Assembly (NCBI GenBank): GCA_910588875.1 | Contig: CAJURT010000028.1 | Span: 1-52,145, forward strand | Reading direction: 5' to 3' | Origin: an uncultured Lachnospiraceae bacterium | GTDB taxonomy: Bacteria; Bacillota; Clostridia; Lachnospirales; Lachnospiraceae | DNA: 52,145 nt | Shown: positions 1 through 8,878 of the stretch, piece after piece | Layout: every line of letters starts with the position of its first letter | How positions within the stretch are numbered: position 1 is the first letter of the stretch | Program-made: the position numbers and the translations under genes | Notes under the pieces: model-generated | The model's input: only the letters and a program-made list of their open reading frames with translations | What the model was told of the DNA's origin: nothing | Databases searched by the model: none

Positions 1-46
1 TTTACTGGTGCTCTGGTACTGTGTTGCCTTTTTTTACGTTTTTCTT

Positions 47-358
47 TCAACCTATATCTCCACTTGTCTCATATAGAGTTATGTAACTATTCCATACATT
101 TAAGCACTGAGACCACGCATAATCATATAAATCATCTGTATTTGAATACCACATCCCTCCAGCAGTTTCATACTGCTTTACAAGACTGTAAGAGCCAACA
201 TCTGAATAGTCATTCAAAAATGAGTAAAATCCTCCCTGAACATCAACAGAATTGCTATTATTCTTACTATGATTATTTATAGTACACCCGTTGGTAATTA
301 TGCAAACACAAATTAAGACTATAATTATAACTCTTTTAACACTTTCATAATTTCTCAT
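47..358 (-). CDS. Small putative lipoprotein, function unknown
   Basis: This encodes 103 residues. The N-terminus is a classic lipoprotein signal: basic start (MRNYESVKR), hydrophobic stretch about residues 10-20, then a lipobox-like ITNGC with the lipidated Cys near residue 25. The mature part is polar and rich in Asn, Ser, Tyr and Trp, and I recognise no domain in it. It would be membrane-anchored outside the cell. A weak ribosome site (AGGA) lies about 11 bases before the ATG. It is the last gene of the minus-strand polysaccharide locus inside this window and follows a frameshifted small gene. It may be a polysaccharide-locus accessory or belong to whatever lies beyond position 1. The signal peptide is seen; any function would be guesswork. 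Confidence 0.6.
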   Translation of the reverse strand: MRNYESVKRVIIIVLICVCIITNGCTINNHSKNNSNSVDVQGGFYSFLNDYSDVGSYSLVKQYETAGGMWYSNTDDLYDYAWSQCLNVWNSYITLYETSGDIG

Positions 359-410
359 CTATTTCAAGTTCCTATTGTTAGACATTTTCAACAATTGTGC
401 TCGATTACTT

Positions 411-538
411 TCATTCTGCATCTTCTTTTATTATTCTTACAAATTCCCCTATGAGTTCACCAGAACATCACTACAAACTATGAATCCTGCTACTACAGCA
501 ACTCTATCTCCAATCGCAATACCTTTTTCTTTTGACAT
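411..538 (-). pseudogene. Frameshifted small gene (about 42 codons)
   Basis: Reading the minus strand from an ATG at 538 gives MSKEKGIAIGDRVAVVAGF and on to a stop near VLVNS. Shifting frame near the GTGATGTTCTGG stretch continues as GELIGEFVRIIKEDAE and stops at 411. The 128-base span is not a multiple of three, as expected for one indel. The IGDRVAVVAG start is protein-like and the two halves join sensibly, so I read this as a small gene broken by a single frameshift. I do not recognise the family. No strong ribosome site precedes the ATG. Confidence 0.4.
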
Positions 539-559
539 TTTAGTTCAGTTCTTCGATTT

Positions 560-585
560 ATATATGTTCTATTAACAGAACTCGA
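560..585. repeat. Small inverted repeat in the intergenic gap
   Basis: Between the acyltransferase stop and the frameshifted small gene there is an inverted repeat GTTCT-attaac-AGAAC. It could be a weak hairpin or an operator. It has no U-tract, so it is not a convincing terminator. The rest of the 539-632 gap shows nothing I can name. Confidence 0.3.
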
Positions 586-632
586 CTAATTCTGACTGTA
601 TACCCTCTTCATTCCTCTTCAATACACTCGTA

Positions 633-1700
633 TTAATAAAGAATTTTTAATGCTTTAACTTTTGTCGAAAGCATCGAAATTAGGAAACTCACAATTACTG
701 ATGTCAGGCAAACCGCTATTATTTCATTAACTTTATTCATTAATACAATCCTTTTTGAAAAGAAAGGAATAACCCACAACATCAACGGGTGGATAAAGTA
801 TAAGCAGGTTCCCAATATTCTTATTTTTTTGGGATTTTTTTTACAAAAAATCTGTATATTACTACTGATTCCTACTGCAACAATTAAAACAGCAATGATA
901 TCAGAACATAACAAATTACTATTAATCTGATCCAGAGTAATGTTTCTCACTAAATAACTTTCTATGAATAATAGCATAAAAAGCGCTGCTATTATTGTCA
1001 TTATAATTGCTTTTTTAAATGGCTTTAGTGGATGATATAATAACGAGCAAAGTTTTCTGCCCATCCAAACCATTGGACATCCCCAAAATACTCCATTGCA
1101 AAAAGTTAAAAACACTTTATTATAAGTTTCTACCAAAAAATCGCATCCTGGAATAAGTGAATAATAATCTCGACCTATCAAGCCTATTAGAAATAAAAAG
1201 CCTACTATAATATCAACTTTTACTCCATCTTTTTTGTCCAGTAAAACACATATCAATAATCCTATTATTAGTGCTGGAACATACCATAGATGATAATATG
1301 ATCCCTTAAAAAAAGCCTCTTGCATATATCTCAATACCATATGCCATGATTTGTATCCATCATTCATTAGATTCTTTATGGAAAAAGGCAAATATATGAT
1401 AGAATAAACTATATACAATCTCATCAAACGCAAGCATTGTTTTTTAAGGTTGCTTTTCTTATGAAAAAATAAAAAGCCAGAAATAACAAAAAACGTCGGA
1501 ACACCTATTGTCGATATTGAGTCTGCAACAACAAAATATGCTACACTATCGATTTTAACGTATGCCTGAAATATATGTCGCACCAGAATCAAGAAAGCCA
1601 TTAGTAGCTTAATTAAATCTAGTGTTTGATACCCCTCCCTTGTATTTATATTTTCAGAAAATACTTGTGATTCTCCCTCCACCATTACAAACTTCATCAT
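633..1700 (-). CDS. Acyltransferase 3 family membrane O-acyltransferase
   Basis: This is a 355-residue polytopic membrane protein of the acyltransferase 3 (OafA/YrhL-type) family, which moves acetyl or other acyl groups onto surface glycans at the membrane. The N-terminal block has the family pattern LDLIKLLMAFLILVRH (about residues 27-42), with the Asp, Arg and His expected around the first helix. It is followed by about nine more hydrophobic segments and the 'GVPTFFVISGFLFF' block typical of the family. Length is normal. The start is fixed by an ATGA overlap with the preceding glycosyltransferase stop, showing translational coupling. In this locus it most likely O-acetylates the polysaccharide repeat unit; the acyl donor and target sugar cannot be read from sequence. 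Confidence 0.85.
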   Translation of the reverse strand: MMKFVMVEGESQVFSENINTREGYQTLDLIKLLMAFLILVRHIFQAYVKIDSVAYFVVADSISTIGVPTFFVISGFLFFHKKSNLKKQCLRLMRLYIVYSIIYLPFSIKNLMNDGYKSWHMVLRYMQEAFFKGSYYHLWYVPALIIGLLICVLLDKKDGVKVDIIVGFLFLIGLIGRDYYSLIPGCDFLVETYNKVFLTFCNGVFWGCPMVWMGRKLCSLLYHPLKPFKKAIIMTIIAALFMLLFIESYLVRNITLDQINSNLLCSDIIAVLIVAVGISSNIQIFCKKNPKKIRILGTCLYFIHPLMLWVIPFFSKRIVLMNKVNEIIAVCLTSVIVSFLISMLSTKVKALKILY

Positions 1701-2758
1701 TTTACCTCACTATCTATTGTTTCCGAAATAAACATTCTTTTAAGAGAATTTAATACTTGTTCCTGAGAATGCCTTTGGATAAACAAATCGAAATCTTTTT
1801 CTTTGGTAAGGTTATCTTTCATTTCAATAATTGTTTTGCAAAATTCTTTACTGGAATTAACAACCTTGCAAATATTTTTATAAACAGTAGCGTAGTAATT
1901 AAACAATGGGATTCCACTTCCAATAACCACTGTGTGATTTGAAAAAGCATCTACTACTGATCCGCTCATTCTGTATCTAAATGTATTTGGAAACGGTAAA
2001 AAAATACATCTTGCTGTATTTATATATTTATTATATTCATTATCTGATAACCAACCATTTATCACAGATAAATACCCATCATCAAAACTATATGAACTAG
2101 ATCTTAACACTACTTTACAGCCATTATTCTTAAACTGATTTGTTTCTTTTTCAAGATGGATTATTTCTCTTATCCAAGTGTCATCATTACTATTACTAAT
2201 TCCTACACAATCATATATTTTTTCCTCATTGCAAATATTTGAGTTAAGAGGATGAGGCAAAACAAAAACTGACTCTTCTTTTAAATTAAACTCTTTTTTC
2301 AAATACTCCCCTATAAAATCCTCAAGCACAACATGATTGATTTTATTAGCATATGTATTAAAGAATAACTTTTTTACTCTCTTTTCATTAATACCATCTA
2401 TGTTATTATTATGGATAACATAACTTTTAGATAATATGCGAGGATTAATAATGCTCCACAAAGAATACAATATGGTTTCATAAGATGCAAACAAATAATA
2501 ATCGAATCCCTGTTTGCTTAGCTTATTAGCAAATCCTATATTCTTTATGCTATTAATATAATTTATCGTTCTTTTATTCCTGATAATTGTTCTTGGACAA
2601 TAATGGATATAATTTGCTCCTTCGATAATATGTTTATACCACCCCTCTGGACATACTACATACACTTCTGCTATTTTAACAAGTTCACTTATAATGTTTT
2701 CATCCATCCTTCTTTGACCACTGTTATTGTAAAGCAGATTCATATATAATATCTTCAT
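1697..2758 (-). CDS. Glycosyltransferase, GT-B fold (family 4-like)
   Basis: The product is about 353 residues. I chose the ATG at 2758 (MKILYMNLLYNNSG) rather than the upstream one at 2773 because it forms an ATGA overlap with the stop of the dehydratase gene. The C-terminal half has the nucleotide-sugar-binding layout of GT-B enzymes: a linker with VFVLPHPLN, then CIFLPFPNTFRYRMSGSVVDAF and VVIGSGIPLF, although the usual E-x7-E motif is poorly kept. There is no signal peptide, so it is a cytoplasmic or peripheral membrane enzyme. It should add one sugar of the repeat unit. It sits between a GDP-sugar dehydratase and an acyltransferase, so its donor may be the deoxysugar made by the former. 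Donor and linkage are not predictable. Confidence 0.75.
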   Translation of the reverse strand: MKILYMNLLYNNSGQRRMDENIISELVKIAEVYVVCPEGWYKHIIEGANYIHYCPRTIIRNKRTINYINSIKNIGFANKLSKQGFDYYLFASYETILYSLWSIINPRILSKSYVIHNNNIDGINEKRVKKLFFNTYANKINHVVLEDFIGEYLKKEFNLKEESVFVLPHPLNSNICNEEKIYDCVGISNSNDDTWIREIIHLEKETNQFKNNGCKVVLRSSSYSFDDGYLSVINGWLSDNEYNKYINTARCIFLPFPNTFRYRMSGSVVDAFSNHTVVIGSGIPLFNYYATVYKNICKVVNSSKEFCKTIIEMKDNLTKEKDFDLFIQRHSQEQVLNSLKRMFISETIDSEVK

Positions 2759-3723
2759 AACTCTCGTCTCCAATAATCCAACATATCAGCTATTGTCTGT
2801 TCCATTGGAATATTTTGTTTCCAACCAGTATCTCTCTTTAGTTTCGTTACATCGCCAACGATGATTTTTTCGTCAGTAGGCCGGAATAAAGATGGATCGA
2901 CACGTATCCTAAACTCTTGTTCTACCTGCTCCTCAATCATCGTAATGATATCTTTAATTTGATATATATGTTCAGATGATAAATTATAAACGTCACCAGC
3001 GTTTCCTTTCTGAGCAAGAAGCATAAGACCATTTACTAGATCTCTCTGATCCATAATGGCTCGCCGTGTTTCAAGATTACCAACTCTAAGTTCCCATATA
3101 CCAGACTTTTCAGCCTCTATAGTTCTTTTGGTAAAATCAGATGTAACATCATTCACTTTTCTTGTCCCTGTTGAATTAAATATTCTAGCCCTTATACAAC
3201 GAATATGATCATTCATAAAATACTGAAACGATAACAAATCTTGTCCAACCTTACTTACACCATAAGGATGAAGCGGTTGAAGTTCAGCTGTTTCTTTTAT
3301 AAAAATGTCATTATATTCCAACTTGTTAAGGGTTTCACCGTATTCTGCACTTGAACAGGCTACTACTACCATTGGATCATAATTAGACTTAATATATTTT
3401 CGCGCAGTTTTAATAGCCTCAAACACTGCCACAGTTCCATTAATATTTACATCAATAGTTTCTGCAGGACTTACCCAAGAAACTGTTGGATAAGATTGAG
3501 CTGCCAAATGATATATCTGATCTGGTAAGTTATCCATAATCAATTCTTCTATTCCATAACCATATCGAATATCACACTGAACAAATCTGATTGGAAGTGT
3601 TATCTGATCAATATTTCTTTTATTCTTATGCCAAATGCCTATAACATCATGCCCTGTATTATAGAGTTGTTCAACCATATGAGAACCCACCATACCGCCC
3701 GCACCGGTTACCAATACTTTCAT
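2755..3723 (-). CDS. GDP-mannose 4,6-dehydratase-like NAD(P)-dependent sugar dehydratase
   Basis: This is a 322-residue extended short-chain dehydrogenase. The Rossmann motif TGAGGMVGSH lies at residues 6-15. The active-site cluster is S124/S125-A-E127 in CSSAEYG, with Y154-G-V-S-K158 as the catalytic Tyr-Lys pair. The HLAAQSYPTVSW segment is characteristic of GDP-mannose dehydratases. It would convert a GDP-sugar to its 4-keto-6-deoxy form in the cytoplasm. The neighbouring gene is a heptose-type GHMP kinase, and a relic of a nucleotidyltransferase lies between, so the substrate may be GDP-D-glycero-D-manno-heptose (a DmhA-like role) rather than GDP-mannose. That substrate choice is inference. 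A good ribosome site (GGAGG) lies 6-7 bases before the ATG. Confidence 0.8.
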   Translation of the reverse strand: MKVLVTGAGGMVGSHMVEQLYNTGHDVIGIWHKNKRNIDQITLPIRFVQCDIRYGYGIEELIMDNLPDQIYHLAAQSYPTVSWVSPAETIDVNINGTVAVFEAIKTARKYIKSNYDPMVVVACSSAEYGETLNKLEYNDIFIKETAELQPLHPYGVSKVGQDLLSFQYFMNDHIRCIRARIFNSTGTRKVNDVTSDFTKRTIEAEKSGIWELRVGNLETRRAIMDQRDLVNGLMLLAQKGNAGDVYNLSSEHIYQIKDIITMIEEQVEQEFRIRVDPSLFRPTDEKIIVGDVTKLKRDTGWKQNIPMEQTIADMLDYWRREL

Positions 3724-3886
3724 TTATTTTCCTCCAAAAAAACTAATTTTCTAACATTAAACAACAGCAATGATATACCGATAAGTGTAATTCCTGAATC
3801 ATATATATGTCCCTGAAATCCTTACAGCGATATCTCCTATACTTGTCAATTCACATTCAATTTTAACGCTATCTTTCATCTCATCA

Positions 3887-3985
3887 TCAAATTAATTGAT
3901 GATATAATTTTCCAAGTATCAAACAGTAATGATGAATAGATGAAATCATTGTTCCCTTTCCACCAGCCATAATTATCATCTTCAT
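3887..3985 (-). pseudogene. N-terminal relic of a sugar nucleotidyltransferase
   Basis: An ATG at 3985 overlaps the kinase stop as ATGA and begins MKMIIMAGGKGTMISSI, then ends at a TGA at 3887 after 32 codons. The start is the unmistakable nucleotide-binding signature of sugar-1-phosphate nucleotidyltransferases (usually AGGxGTR); here the Arg that normally follows GT is Met. After ISSI the sequence no longer resembles the family, so most of the gene has been deleted. The rest of the gap (3724-3886) has no intact gene, only a short open frame ending in an ATGA overlap with the dehydratase start, with YDSGITLIGIS in it, perhaps a second relic. In family terms the missing enzyme would be the guanylyltransferase linking kinase and dehydratase. 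Confidence 0.65.
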
Positions 3986-4992
3986 TGTTCATCCTTCTTA
4001 GGGATATACGTTTCTGGGGTATAATGAATCACTCTTGTTCCTCCGTTCTCAAATTTAAATGGAATGTACAATAAATCTTTCATAGCCTCTTTCACGGCCT
4101 TCTGCTTTTCTGGTTGTACATAAAATACAAGGAATCCCCCTCCACCTGCACCAAGGAGTTTTCCTCCCAGCGCACCAGCCTCAATTCCTTTTGCATACAA
4201 TCCATCAATGTTATCTGTACTTACCGCCGTTCCTGTCTGTCTTTTAAGTTTCCATGTGTAATCAAGAAGACGACCAAAATCATCAAGATCTGACTGTTTG
4301 TCAGTTAAAACCTTTTCAGCATCGTCTACAAGCGTCAACATTTCCTTAAACTGTCTTATCTTATCCTTTGCACCTAAATTATTAGCCTGCTGAACAGCTG
4401 CTGAGAAACGTGTGAAACCTGTAAAAAACATAAGTAAATTATCATTAAGTTGATCTTTTTTTTCAGGACTAATAATTACTGGTAATATCTCATAGCCATC
4501 CGATCCAAAATTAATTCGATTAAATCCTCCGAAAGAAGCAGCAATTTGATCTTGCCAGCCGCCTGCTTCATCACATAGAACTCGTTCTAAATAAATGGCC
4601 TCATCAGCAAGCTGTTTCTTGTTTGCATATTTTCCTTTTAATGCATAAAATGCATTTAGCATGCCTACAGCAAAAGATGAAGAAGTACCCAAGCCGGAAC
4701 GTGCAGGTAGATCCGCCTCATAAGTCAATCGAATTTCATGCATGTCAAGCATCTTCATCGCATTACGGATTGCAGGATGATTAATTTCATCTGTATCAGA
4801 TACTTTCTCTATCTTTGAATAAGTAAATTCTGACGTCCAATCAAAAAATCTGGGAAGATGTCTAACATTTACATAACAATACTTATCAAATGTAGTAGAA
4901 AGAACTGCCCCTCCATGTTCTATAAAAAAGCTTTCCATATCAGTTCCACCGCCAAAAAATGACATACGAAATGGTGTTTTTGTTATAATCAC
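3982..4992 (-). CDS. GHMP kinase, D-glycero-D-manno-heptose 7-phosphate kinase-like (HddA type)
   Basis: The 336-residue product has all three GHMP motifs: TPFRMSFFGGGTD near residues 6-18 (substrate site), DLPARSGLGTSSSFAVG near 95-110 (phosphate-binding loop), and GGKLLGAGGGGFLVF near 277-291. The N-terminal PFRMSFFGGGTD form is typical of HddA-like kinases, which phosphorylate C1 of heptose 7-phosphate on the way to GDP-heptose; fucose kinases share it. The gene ends in an ATGA overlap with a relic nucleotidyltransferase, followed by a GDP-sugar dehydratase. No heptose isomerase (GmhA) or 7-phosphatase (GmhB) was found in the window, so the pathway is either completed elsewhere or broken. 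Substrate assignment is moderately secure; the kinase fold is secure. Confidence 0.8.
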   Translation of the reverse strand: MIITKTPFRMSFFGGGTDMESFFIEHGGAVLSTTFDKYCYVNVRHLPRFFDWTSEFTYSKIEKVSDTDEINHPAIRNAMKMLDMHEIRLTYEADLPARSGLGTSSSFAVGMLNAFYALKGKYANKKQLADEAIYLERVLCDEAGGWQDQIAASFGGFNRINFGSDGYEILPVIISPEKKDQLNDNLLMFFTGFTRFSAAVQQANNLGAKDKIRQFKEMLTLVDDAEKVLTDKQSDLDDFGRLLDYTWKLKRQTGTAVSTDNIDGLYAKGIEAGALGGKLLGAGGGGFLVFYVQPEKQKAVKEAMKDLLYIPFKFENGGTRVIHYTPETYIPKKDEQ

Positions 4993-5003
4993 AGTCTTAC
5001 TCC

Positions 5004-6170
5004 TTAGGTAGTTCCCTTTATTTTTCGTTTTATATATCTTTTCAAGTCAAATATGAAGTCTTTAAGAACAAATTCGTCTGTTGCGTATTTGTCTACCAAC
5101 AAATCAAAATCCTCTTTATCAAGCAATTCAAAAAACTTGTTTTTACTTGAATGTGGTATTACTGATCGATAAAGATATGGATTACGTCTTGTCCCTTGTT
5201 CCTGAGATACTGGCAATAATTTAACAGATTGTTTGATACAGTCTATTAATTCAGCCCCTTTATTGCTATGGGTAATTACTAGCGATGTTCCTTTATCGTC
5301 ACTAAAATCATTGGTTATTTCGTCTATACCCCAAAAATCAGCCAGCGTAATATCGCTACATCTATTTAATCCTTTAAATTTACAGTGTTCACATGAAGGG
5401 CGAAACAGAAGTCTATGAGTGAATGCTTTACCATATGAATCTTTCGTAAAAACTTCTGCATGATGCACACCATTGGAAAAATCAGTAGAAACAGAGAAAT
5501 CTCGCCAACCACTTTCTTTGCTACGAAAAGAAGCAGAAATAACTTTTGCTTCGGCTTTCTTTTCTCTGCAATCCAAATAGCGATTCCACGCCTTTTCAGA
5601 CGGTACGCCATGACAGGAGAGATCAACTAAATAAAGATTGTCATATTTGTTATTGAGATAATTAATTAGTGCTGCGACATGACAAGGTGTACCTGAAAAC
5701 AATACGGGATATCCACCAACTAATTCTTGTTTAACTTTCTTATATATTTTTTCTGTACGGGTTTGAACATACTTGCTACCCAAAACTGGCAAAAGAGAAT
5801 CTCTTGACTTAATGCATGTAAACAAAGAATACCTGCAATCATTCGAAAGCTTAACTCCAAATACAACACCATTATTTGATAATATATATGAAGCCAGCAA
5901 ATAAAAAACTCCTCCTGAAGAACTACGCTTTTTTGAATCAATGTCGTGACTAGAACAAGCAAACATTCTATTTTCAGATTCGTTTTTTGAAGGCATATTT
6001 ATTATCGGACATACTTTTTCACAGGCTCCGCAGTCTATGCAAGCATCCTTCTCTATTTTCGGGTAGTAAAAACCGAATTCATCCTTGTGCAATGCCAAAC
6101 ACTGCTTAGGACAAATTGATTCACATGCACCGCACCCACAACAATTACTCTTATTTTTAATAGCTATCAT
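5004..6170 (-). CDS. Fe-S protein, coenzyme F420 hydrogenase/dehydrogenase beta-subunit family
   Basis: This is a 388-residue protein. Two ferredoxin-like 4Fe-4S motifs sit at the N-terminus: C-x2-C-x2-C-x3-CP around residues 10-21 (CCGCGACESICP) and again at 44-55 (CIDCGACEKVCP). Behind them is the FrhB/FdhB-type flavin domain, including SSGGVFYLLASYIL, FSGTPCHVAAL and LYLVDLSCHGVPS, and further Cys residues in CEHCKFKGLNRCSDITLADFWG. Members of this family often sit in polysaccharide clusters beside pyruvyltransferases and flippases, as here, where their reaction is not established. It probably reduces or oxidises a sugar or polyprenyl-linked intermediate with flavin, but this is inference. 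It is cytoplasmic with no signal peptide, 15 bases from the flippase gene. Confidence 0.85.
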   Translation of the reverse strand: MIAIKNKSNCCGCGACESICPKQCLALHKDEFGFYYPKIEKDACIDCGACEKVCPIINMPSKNESENRMFACSSHDIDSKKRSSSGGVFYLLASYILSNNGVVFGVKLSNDCRYSLFTCIKSRDSLLPVLGSKYVQTRTEKIYKKVKQELVGGYPVLFSGTPCHVAALINYLNNKYDNLYLVDLSCHGVPSEKAWNRYLDCREKKAEAKVISASFRSKESGWRDFSVSTDFSNGVHHAEVFTKDSYGKAFTHRLLFRPSCEHCKFKGLNRCSDITLADFWGIDEITNDFSDDKGTSLVITHSNKGAELIDCIKQSVKLLPVSQEQGTRRNPYLYRSVIPHSSKNKFFELLDKEDFDLLVDKYATDEFVLKDFIFDLKRYIKRKIKGTT

Positions 6171-6185
6171 ATAATCTGTATTCCT

Positions 6186-7691
6186 TTACCTATCTTTCTT
6201 CAAATAACGAAGAACCAGTAATTTTTCTTCTTTATTGAATCCCCATATCCACATAAAAAACACATATACAGATATAAATAACAAAGCATAACAAATAAAC
6301 TTAATAATTGTCCATTCAATTGGTAAGATTAGCAACGCTATGATAAGCAAAACAGCTGGAATCATCCCCTTAGAAAGATATAGTATTTCTTTCCAAAAAA
6401 ATGACACGCACAAATCAAGTTTCTTTTGATAAAACCAGTTCATGATTATTCCATTCCCCAGTATCAAAGAAATAGACGTTCCCATTGCACATCCAACAGC
6501 CCCATATAATTTACACAAAGGTATGCTTAAACAAATATTAACAATCGCCATTATAGAATAAATAATCGAGCGAAACTGATGCTTGTTCTTTGCACGTTGA
6601 ATTTCAATTCCAATATTTTGAATAAGCGGTACAGAAACTGGAACAATTAATAAAAGGGCAACATAAAATGATATGTCATATCCATTACCTGCCCATATAC
6701 TAACAAAAAACCTACCAAAGCCAATAAAACCCAATAAAATTGGAGCAAGCACAATCCATTGTAGCCTTCCAATCTGACAGAATAGCCTCGTTAATTCTTT
6801 GTTATTGCTACCCTCTGCAACTATTCTGTTTATTTGTGGAACAAAAACAGATGAAATAGAACTGGACAATGTTCTATACACTGAATCTATTTGAGCCCCC
6901 ACACCATATACGGCAGTTACTGTCGTACCATAGTAAAACCCTAGAAGAACTTTATCAATACTCCAATTGATCTGAGAAATAATCTCATTCAAAAAGATAA
7001 AAAAGGAAAATCTCCCTAATTCAAGAACCAAATCTTTCGACCCAAATCTAAAATTAAAATCTATTCCTAAAGATTTGATGCAGTATCTTCTATAATCAAT
7101 AAAACACCATACTGTCGTAACAAGAGATGCAATCGCCAATGAAATCGATCCATATCCCATCAACATTAATGGAATGCTAATTAATGGGCTAAATATTGTT
7201 GATAAAAGTTTAATCAATCTTAATCTAAAAAATTTTTCATAAGCGGTAATAACTGAAGAAAACACGTTTGTTAGTAAATTAAATGCCAAACTAAACGAAA
7301 GGATTATCATAATCGACTTAGATTTATCCAATTCTTCCGGGCTAAGTGTTCTTCTAAAAAAATTCTCCAATTGAAACGATAAAACTATTCCACACAATAA
7401 GGCAATCAGACTCATAATAGAAAAGAGTGTTACAAATGTACCATTAAGTTTTTTTATTCCTTCATCATCATTTTTCACCTTACAAGCAGAAAAAAATCTT
7501 AAATATGATCCTGCGAACCCCATATCAAACAATGTTAAATAACTTATTATACTGTTTGATAATGTATAAACACCATATTCGCTTTGCCCTAATAGTCTGA
7601 GCATGATTGGGGTATAAGCAAATTGAACCAACATATTTACGGCAATTGTCAAATATGAAAGTATTATACCTGCCTTTTTTTGATTTGCCAT
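6186..7691 (-). CDS. wzx: Wzx-type polysaccharide flippase (MOP superfamily)
   Basis: This 501-residue protein is hydrophobic throughout, with about 12-14 predicted membrane helices. It starts KKAGIILSYLTIAVNMLVQFAYTPIMLRLLGQSEYGVYTL, the standard N-terminus of polysaccharide-exporting MOP flippases (the G-x-x-EYG-Y motif). Its job is to move the undecaprenyl-diphosphate-linked repeat unit across the cytoplasmic membrane for polymerisation. It sits among glycosyltransferases, a pyruvyltransferase and a Wzy-like polymerase, as in Wzx/Wzy-dependent capsules. The name is assigned by family and context, not by a one-to-one match. Length is typical (about 480-510). Confidence 0.88.
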   Translation of the reverse strand: MANQKKAGIILSYLTIAVNMLVQFAYTPIMLRLLGQSEYGVYTLSNSIISYLTLFDMGFAGSYLRFFSACKVKNDDEGIKKLNGTFVTLFSIMSLIALLCGIVLSFQLENFFRRTLSPEELDKSKSIMIILSFSLAFNLLTNVFSSVITAYEKFFRLRLIKLLSTIFSPLISIPLMLMGYGSISLAIASLVTTVWCFIDYRRYCIKSLGIDFNFRFGSKDLVLELGRFSFFIFLNEIISQINWSIDKVLLGFYYGTTVTAVYGVGAQIDSVYRTLSSSISSVFVPQINRIVAEGSNNKELTRLFCQIGRLQWIVLAPILLGFIGFGRFFVSIWAGNGYDISFYVALLLIVPVSVPLIQNIGIEIQRAKNKHQFRSIIYSIMAIVNICLSIPLCKLYGAVGCAMGTSISLILGNGIIMNWFYQKKLDLCVSFFWKEILYLSKGMIPAVLLIIALLILPIEWTIIKFICYALLFISVYVFFMWIWGFNKEEKLLVLRYLKKDR

Positions 7692-7717
7692 ATATATTTC
7701 TCACACCTCATATCATT

Positions 7718-8878
7718 TTAAATCTGTTTGTTATTGATTACCTGTTTAAGTGCACTCTCCAAATAATAAAGTCCCTTAAATCTATTTTCTTCTATTCGCA
7801 TATTAGGTACACTGAAATCTATTTCTGACATTACTTCCCCATTTTCAATATTATTGACTATTCGTTTTTCCAGATCTAATGAATACAATAAATCTTGAAT
7901 GCGTAGTAAAAGACCACTCACTTCACCTTTTCCACTTCTATCGAAGACTAAAAATTGACGATTAAAAATAACACTCAAAACCGTTCCATGAAATGATTGT
8001 GTACAAACAAAATCTGCATATTTAAACAGTGAAACAAATTCCTCAGGTCCAATTCCATATGGAATAGTATACTTTTGAGAGTCTTTATAATCATCTGATA
8101 TACAAATAATTTTAAGTTTCCTATCAAATGCTATCTGTTCAGCCATTTTTCTTGCTAAAGGATTTGTATCAAAAAGAAATAGAAGCAAGTAAGGCTCTTC
8201 TATAATTCTTTTATTGCAAAACCCTTCCCACCAGTCTCTGGTCATAAGGAATGTAGGATCACATACATATTCGGCACTAATACCGAACCTATTGTCCAAC
8301 AGTTCTTTTGTTCCTTTCTCTCTAACAGAAATATGAGGAATTTCTGATATCCATTCCTTCTGTTGCATTAAATAATCATTGTTTACATCTAATGTCCCCA
8401 TGCTGGCAGCATAAGATATCCTGCTATCCTTAGACACAAATTGGAGATAATAAACGCTATCAATTCCTACCGAAAAATATGAATTCCATATCTGATCGCT
8501 TCCACATATCCAAGCATCAAATGATTTGTCAAGCAATTCTTCCTTGCTAATCACATGAGAAAAATCATATACCATATTGTGCGCAATGAATTCTTTATAC
8601 TTATTAGTTGATGTCTCTATACTTTCCTTATTTCTTTTTTCAGAGGCTCTATGTTGAATAGTTTTGATATATCCCCATATATTGGGATTTCGAATGAACT
8701 GGCATATCTTATCTACTATTGTTCTTTGTGCTGTCCATTCTTCTGGATAATAATTTATAACTTCAGGATGATATCCTAAATCTTTTACAGCAGTATATAA
8801 AGCATATGCTTGCAAAAATCTTCCTTTTCCCTCTTCGATTCGGGGATAGGTAATAATACCCACTCTATAATCTTCCAT
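7718..8878 (-). CDS. Polysaccharide pyruvyl transferase family protein
   Basis: The product is 386 residues. A TTG exists at 8893, but the ATG at 8878 (MEDYRVGIITYPR) has GAGG ten bases upstream and is the better start; it overlaps the Wzy gene end by 14 bases. Family hallmarks are KGRFLQAYALYTAVKDLGY near the N-terminus, the ICGSDQIWNSYF block, RISYAASMG, ISVREKGTKELL, VCDPTFLMTRDWW, and FADFVCTQSFHGTVLSVIF in the C-terminal half. These enzymes transfer pyruvate from phosphoenolpyruvate to a sugar to make a ketal, giving the polymer a negative charge; some family members do other jobs. It probably decorates the repeat unit before export. Confidence 0.85.
   Translation of the reverse strand: MEDYRVGIITYPRIEEGKGRFLQAYALYTAVKDLGYHPEVINYYPEEWTAQRTIVDKICQFIRNPNIWGYIKTIQHRASEKRNKESIETSTNKYKEFIAHNMVYDFSHVISKEELLDKSFDAWICGSDQIWNSYFSVGIDSVYYLQFVSKDSRISYAASMGTLDVNNDYLMQQKEWISEIPHISVREKGTKELLDNRFGISAEYVCDPTFLMTRDWWEGFCNKRIIEEPYLLLFLFDTNPLARKMAEQIAFDRKLKIICISDDYKDSQKYTIPYGIGPEEFVSLFKYADFVCTQSFHGTVLSVIFNRQFLVFDRSGKGEVSGLLLRIQDLLYSLDLEKRIVNNIENGEVMSEIDFSVPNMRIEENRFKGLYYLESALKQVINNKQI

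Noticed and set aside
375..575. A plus-strand 66-codon frame between the lipoprotein and acyltransferase genes
   Set aside because: The minus strand here carries a recognisable frameshifted small gene, and the plus frame has no ribosome site or domain.
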